Positions 58,899-64,000 of a stretch of DNA of 64,000 nt are shown one piece after another; positions within the stretch are counted from its first letter, which is position 1, and every line of letters starts with the position of its first letter. The notes under the pieces are model-generated. The model had not been told where the DNA came from and did no database searches. It saw nothing but the letters and a program-made list of their open reading frames with translations. The position numbers and the translations under genes were made by a program. The DNA is from Selaginella moellendorffii (taxonomy: Eukaryota > Streptophyta > Lycopodiopsida > Selaginellales > Selaginellaceae), in assembly GCF_000143415.4 (NCBI RefSeq), contig NW_003314292.1, positions 126,825 to 190,824 on the forward strand, written 5' to 3'.

Positions 58899-61800
58899 GA
58901 TAGGCAAATTGAGAGGAGGAAACTCTTGCTAGAGATGCTACAAAGGAGGCTGAGGCTGAGTCAGAAGAGGAAGAGCCAGATGCTATGGCACTATAGCATA
59001 CAGCTCAAGAAGTTGAGATCAAGAATTTGCAAAGGGAGATTCACAAATTGAAGAAAGAGAACAAGAAGAGGAAGAAGAAAGCTGAGGCAACTAAACCAGC
59101 TAAACCTAAGCAACCAGACTCTTCTTCAAATTTTAAGGATGATGAAGTTCTATAGCCACCCCCGGTTGCATGAGTTTCTAAGTTCAAGCCTCCGAAACCA
59201 CCCAATTTTAGAGGCATGCAGGACTATCAAGTTTTGGAAGACTGGGTCTACGATATAGAAAATTATTTTATAGTTGCAGATGTAGATGATCATACAAAAG
59301 TTGCATGCGCGCAATCCTTTCTCACCGATCATGCCAAAACTTGGTGGTGCCAAGTGTGTGTTGAAAAAGGGCAGACTAGAAGTTGGACCAAGATGCGGTC
59401 TTGTATTCATAAGGAATGCTTGCCGGATGATCTTGGTTTGATTCTTCGCGTGGAACTGCGGTGGTTAAAGCAGCGAGGGAACTTCATGCATTATGTTAAT
59501 GCATTTGCTTAGAAGCGCATTATGATTGCAAATATGAGTGATGAAGATGCTCGAAGTTATTTCCTAGAAGGTTTAGGTTCACTTTCTCGTAATGAGATTT
59601 TGAAGTTTAAGCCGAAGACGTACCTGGAATGTAAGGAGGTAGTGCAGCAAGTTGCCTTTAGCCATTCACTCATGGAACAATATCAACAGCCATATGCTAG
59701 TACCTCGGAAAAGAATAAGAATTTTGGGAATAAACAAGGTGACCGGAAACAGAGGGTGGAAGGCAAGTTCCGCCTTGGAGGTTCACAAGCTAACAAAGGT
59801 GGTGGTGGTTGGAGACCACCAGCAGTTTTTTCTGGCCCTAGGCCCTCTGTTCCTCCTCTTCGTAGGTACAAGCAGCAGCAACCTGCAAAACCTACTTCTA
59901 GTAAAATGGGTAGTGTGGGTCTTTGCTTCCATTGTGGAGAGTCAGGACATATGTCCTCAGAATGTCCCAACAAGCATAAGACAAGGTCTCATGTTAATGT
60001 CAGGAGGGAAGACTGTGGTGGTGAAGCTGAAGGGGTTGACGAGTTGGTCAATGCAGACAATGAGGAAGAGGAGGTGAGTTACTTTTGTTGCTTTCCTCAA
60101 ACTTTTCTCGCAGTCAATGCAAACACTGATCTGTTGATGTATCTGGTAGGCTTTGTCCACGGATACTGAATTCAAGTGATGATTGACATGGGAGCTACGC
60201 ACAGCGTGATATCTAAAGACTTAGTTAAGTTGTTAGGATTGAATGCTGAGCAAATGTTGCCTATGCACTTCTGGTTTGCAGAAAGTGGGCAAGTAGCCAA
60301 AAAATTTGTGAGTGATGTTCCAATAAAAATATCCAAGTGGAAAGAAAGAGTGGACTTGGTAGTGTTGAAGATACCAGATTTTCATATGGTGTTTGGTATA
60401 GACTTCTTCAACAAATACATAAAAGGGATTTATGGTGCTAGATAAAGTCGTATCACTTTGAAGTCCGAAGGACATCTCGATGTGTCCTTCTAGTTGCAAA
60501 AGCGTTCCTCAAAGGATTGGGATGCAAAGTTCTTGACTATGAGGGCCGCTTGAAAAGCAGATAAGAGGGGATGTCAAACCTTTTAGGTTCAAGTGATGGA
60601 AGCTGAGGGTGTAGGTGACTCAATTCGAATCAGTGACGGAGTTGATACTGTACCAAAGAAGATATTGGAGTTGTTGGCAAGGAATCAGGATATCTTTCCG
60701 AAGGATTTACCACCAGGGCTACCTTCTATCCTTGAGGTTGATCATCGGATTGAGGTTATTCCAAGTTTTAAACCATCTATGAAAGCTCCATATCAATTGA
60801 ACATTAAGGAGATGGTTGAACTCAAGAAGCAACTCATGGAGCTTCTTGACAAAGATCATATCCGACCAAGCAAGTCACCTTATGGAGTGCCAGTCCTTTT
60901 TCTTATGAAAAAGGATGGAACCATGAGGATGTGTATTGACTATCGGGCATTCAACAAGATCATGGTTAAAAACAGTTATCCTTTGCCTCGCATTGATGAC
61001 TTATTTGACCAACTCTTAAAGGCTAAGTATTTTACGTGACTTGATTTGTGGTCTGGGTATCATCAGATATGGGTGGTGAATCAAGATGTGGAGAAGACAA
61101 CCTTTAAGACTTGGTACGGATCTTATGAGTTCCTTGTTATGCCGTTTGGTTTATGCAATGCTTTGGCAACATTCAGCACTATGATGGATAGAATATTTGG
61201 AGATTATTTGGACACATTTGTTGTCCTATACATCAACAATATTCTAGTCTTCAGTGAAATGTTGAAGGATCATTTGAAACACTTGGAGCTGGTGTTTCAG
61301 AAGTTACACAAATACAAATTGTATGCTAAGGAAAGTAAATGTGCTTTTGGACAATTGCGCGTAAACTTTCTTGGACATATAGTTGGTGATGGCGTAATTG
61401 AGGTCAATCCAAAGAAGGTGGAAGTAGTAAAGTCCTAGGATGTCCTGACCACTGTATTAGATGTTCGTTCCTTTCTTGGTTTGGCGTGATACTATTGTAA
61501 GTTTGTCTGCAATTTTGCAAGAATTGCTCTTCCGCTGACTGAGTTGATGAAGAGTAGTATTCCGTTTCATTGGACACCAGCTTGTCAACGTGCTTTTGTA
61601 CAGTTGAAGGAGATGTTGACTATGGTTCCTGTTCTCAGGATCCGAAATCTTGATAAACCCTTCGAAGTGCATTGTGATGCATCTAGCTATGCTATTGGTG
61701 CTGTGTTATAGCAAGATTGTGACAAAGTGGTTGGTGTTACGCTAAGGCAACATGGTTGTCCCGTTGCATTCTATTCTAAGAAATTGGATGAAACTTAACA

Positions 61801-62151
61801 AAAATGGCTAACGTATGAGAAAGAGATGTTTGCTATAGTGTCGGCCCTAGAACATTGGAGATATTACTTGGGTGGGCACACCAACATTTATACAGATAGT
61901 AACACACTAAGCTACTTTGCTATGTAGCCTAAACTTATGCTGAAGCAAGCTCATTGGCAAGAGAAGCTTGCTAGATATGATATCGAAATCATATATAAAC
62001 CTATTAAAGACAATATTGTTCCAAATGCATTGAGTCGTCAGGTTCAGTTCCGGGCAATATCGGCAATCAATTCAGAATGGTTAAAGGACATTCGGGCTTC
62101 GTATGGAAGTGATCAATTGGCGAAGGCAGTCTTACACCGTGCGGAGTTGTC

Positions 62152-62786
62152 TATAGCGCACCCTATCTTTCTCCCTTTAAGCTAACTAGAAAAGGGGCAA
62201 TTGCTTGATGAGAGAGCCCTTAGTAGCTATTTTATCCCCATTTATCCCCCAAGGTTCTAAAAATCCACGATGACAGTATATCCAAATCTCATCCTATGAT
62301 CACATGTGCTACACTCACCCCCCCTTTAGAGATGTCAATGTTAGGGGAACCAACACCTTCATTTCCGCACTGAATCTACCAATCCTTCTATTATGTAGAG
62401 TTATTCCATGTGAGGCAACTAGTCATCCAGCCATACCGCAGTCCCACAGTGGATACCTTCATCCGTGGATACTATACACAAGAGGAAGGACATACATATA
62501 GATGCCCAATATTTACGATTTCAAATTTAAGGGTAAGAATATACTTTGCTCAAGGGTATATTATATTTTTAAGTAGCCACTAATCAATGGAAATCGAACC
62601 CGTGCCATTTTCTCTGATACCACATGTAGCACACCCTATCTCTCTCCCCTTAAGCTAACTAAAAAAGGGGCAATTGCTTAATGAGAGAGCCTTTAGTGGC
62701 TATTTTATCCCCATTTATCCCTCAAGGTTCCAAGGATCCACGGTGACAATATATCCAAATCTCATCCCATGATCACATGCGCTACA
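62152..62786 (-). mobile_element. TRIM-A2, complete
   Basis: Identical TTGTC at 62147-62151 and 62787-62791. LTRs 62152-62313 and 62625-62786, 162 bp each. The interior of 311 bp is read on the minus strand with primer site TGGTATCAGAG, a 'gggttcgatttcc' block and an oppositely placed ggggggg tract near the other LTR. It lies between RNase H and integrase of the gypsy element. Confidence 0.92.
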
Positions 62787-63085
62787 TTGTCGAAGTAGAA
62801 CCCTAGTAGCGAAGCAGTGGAAGTTGCTAGTCGAACCAATATGAAGCTTCACTACTCAGTTTGGGATGGGCTTATATTCTATAAGCAAGAAAGATTGTAT
62901 CTTCCCTCTAAGAATCTGCAGTAGTTGTTTCTGCGGGAACATCATGATGTTCTGGCAGCAAGACATGGTGGAAAGTAGAAGGCTCTAGCTTCATTGAAAA
63001 AGGGGTTTTTCTAGTCTTGTATGGAAGGTGATATAGCGGACTATGTCCATTCCTACCCTATATGCCAACAATGTAAGTGCAAAAC

Positions 63086-63863
63086 TGTAGCGTACCCTAT
63101 CTCTTTCCTCTTAAGCCAACTGGAAAAGGGGCAATTGCTTGATGAGAGAGCCTTTAGTGGCTATTTTATCCCCATTTATCCCCTAAGGTTCCAAGGATCT
63201 ACGGTGATAGTTTATCCAAATCTCATCCCATGATCACATATGCTACATTCACCCTCCTTTAAAGATGTCAATGTCCTCATTGACTATTGACTAACAACTC
63301 CTACTGAGCCAAGAAGAACCAACACCTCCATTTCCACACTAAATCTACCAATCCTTCCATTGTGTAGATTAGCTATTTCATGTGAGGTAACTAGTCATCC
63401 ACCCCTACTAAGCCAAGAGGAACCATCACCTCCATTTCCACACTAAATCTACCAATCCTTCTATTGTGTAGATAAGTTATTCTATGTGAGGTAGCTAGTC
63501 ATCCACCCGTACCATAGTCCCACGGTGGATACCTTTGTCCATGGATACTCCACACAAGAGGAAGGACATACGCATGGATGCCTAATACATATGATTTCAA
63601 ATTTAGGGGTAGCAAAATACCTTGCTCAAGGGTATATTATATTTTTTAAGTAGTCACTAATCAATGGGAATCGAACCCGTGCCATTTTCTCTGATACCAA
63701 CTATAATGCACCCTATCTCTCTCCCCTTAAGCCAATTGGAAAAGGGGCAATTGCTTAATGAGAGAGCCCTTAATGGCTATTTTATCCCCATTTATCCCTT
63801 AAGGTTCCAAGGATCCACAATGACAGTATATCCAAATCTCATCCCATGATCATATATGCTACA
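63086..63863 (-). mobile_element. TRIM-A3, complete, interior partly duplicated
   Basis: LTRs 63086-63247 and 63702-63863. Flanks AAAAC and AGAAC differ at one base. The interior is about 140 bp longer than that of TRIM-A2 because a block ('ccacactaaatctaccaatc' ... 'ctagtcatccacc') is present twice. It splits the integrase zinc region of the gypsy element. Confidence 0.88.
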
Positions 63864-63894
63864 AGAACTGAGAAGCAAGCTAGAAAGTTGCAGT

Positions 63895-64000
63895 TGTAGC
63901 GCACGTGGTTTTGACCTTTTATCCTATGGTGATTTACTATAGGATAACACCACGAAGCAGAACCTAAACCCTCTTTGTGCCACATGATAGATGCCACATG
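63895..64000 (-). mobile_element. Start of another LTR-B element (minus strand), cut by the window end
   Basis: TGTAGCGCACGTGG followed by the 'tatcctatggtgatttac' and 'gcagaacctaaaccctct' blocks, which is the 3' end of LTR-B in reverse. It interrupts the gypsy integrase; only 106 bp are visible. Confidence 0.7.

Larger units (their letters stand above)
58904..63894 (+). pseudogene. Gypsy gag-pol, broken by stops and insertions
   Basis: Gag: a Lys/Glu coiled-coil part (59000-59100), capsid (59216-59512, then on past one TAG to about 59700) and the zinc knuckle CFHCGESGHMSSEC (59928-59969). Protease: MIDMGATHSVIS (60179 on; Met where Ser or Thr is usual) and FGIDFF. Reverse transcriptase: [42 protein letters not shown] and a catalytic box YINN (61230-61242), where YIDD is required, so it is catalytically dead. 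RNase H: 'HCDASSYAIGAVL' and 'IYTDSN'. Integrase: 'EHHDVLAARHGG' to 'CQQCK', cut by TRIM-A3 but resuming at 63864 ('EKQARKLQ'). In-frame stops replace expected Gln or Trp codons throughout. No chromodomain is within the window. Confidence 0.88.
53499..64000 (+). mobile_element. Ty3/gypsy retrotransposon with LTR-B ends, heavily invaded; runs off the window
   Basis: A 5' LTR (53499-55006) is followed by a primer binding site (55007 on, TTTGATATCAGAG), leader, gag and pol up to integrase at about 63894. It is interrupted by TRIM-C3 (54214-54805), the chimeric LARD-A (55243-58898), TRIM-A2 (62152-62786), TRIM-A3 (63086-63863) and a minus-strand LTR-B end at 63895. Its own 3' end is outside. Its LTR is homologous to those of LARD-B1 and B2, so this family is the likely source of proteins for them. 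Confidence 0.88.

Noticed and set aside
61230-61242. Active reverse transcriptase in the plus-strand gypsy element
   Set aside because: The catalytic box reads YINN and several stops interrupt the frame.

Overview
The window looks like plant nuclear DNA, most plausibly a lycophyte such as Selaginella. The evidence is a cytochrome P450 gene split by eight very short GT-AG introns (54-166 bp), an intronless PLS-type PPR gene of the kind common in Selaginella, a bulb-lectin-domain gene, and a large mass of plant LTR retrotransposons primed from initiator tRNA-Met (TTTGGTATCAGAG). The species assignment is inference; no marker gene is present. 

Most of the window is transposon. About 2.0-14.7 kb holds non-coding long retroelements with long LTRs (called LARD-B here): one complete on the minus strand (2068-7040, target duplication CTAGA), one fragment, and one plus-strand copy whose LTR is split by a decayed hAT DNA transposon (9626-12157). 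About 15-21 kb is the first genic island: an apparently intact CYP85-clan P450 (16638-19081) and a broken lectin gene (19434-20347) with a 412-bp tandem duplication. About 21-31.7 kb is AT-rich, with a decayed gypsy gag/protease relic and miniature LTR elements of two families, TRIM-A (LTR about 162 bp, TGTAGC...GCTACA) and TRIM-C (LTR about 193 bp, TGTAAGC...GCTTACA). About 31.7-41.5 kb is a TRIM-C element interrupted by a 9.2-kb Ty3/gypsy chromovirus (TSD ATTTA), which carries a 1.8-kb solo LTR of another family (TSD GCCGC). About 44.6-53 kb is the second genic island: a PPR gene (45357-47669), an LRR-kinase-like relic, a secreted lectin-domain gene (50039-50911), and a broken second PPR copy. 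From 53.5 kb to the window end lies a plus-strand Ty3/gypsy element with LTR-B ends, interrupted by four or five later insertions: TRIM-C, a chimeric non-coding element with LTR-A ends, two TRIM-A copies and another LTR-B end.

Target-site duplications could be read directly for most insertions, so their nesting order can be reconstructed. Likely functional host genes are few: the P450 (probably hormone or terpenoid oxidation), the PPR protein (organelle RNA processing) and the lectin-domain protein (secreted, unknown N-terminal domain). The most original observations are a lectin-domain architecture with an unrecognised N-terminal domain present twice, the same non-coding retroelement interior carried by two unrelated LTR types, a conserved core block shared by three otherwise different LTR classes, and premature stops in the retroelement genes that nearly all look like C-to-T or G-to-A changes, including both catalytic Asp codons of one reverse transcriptase.
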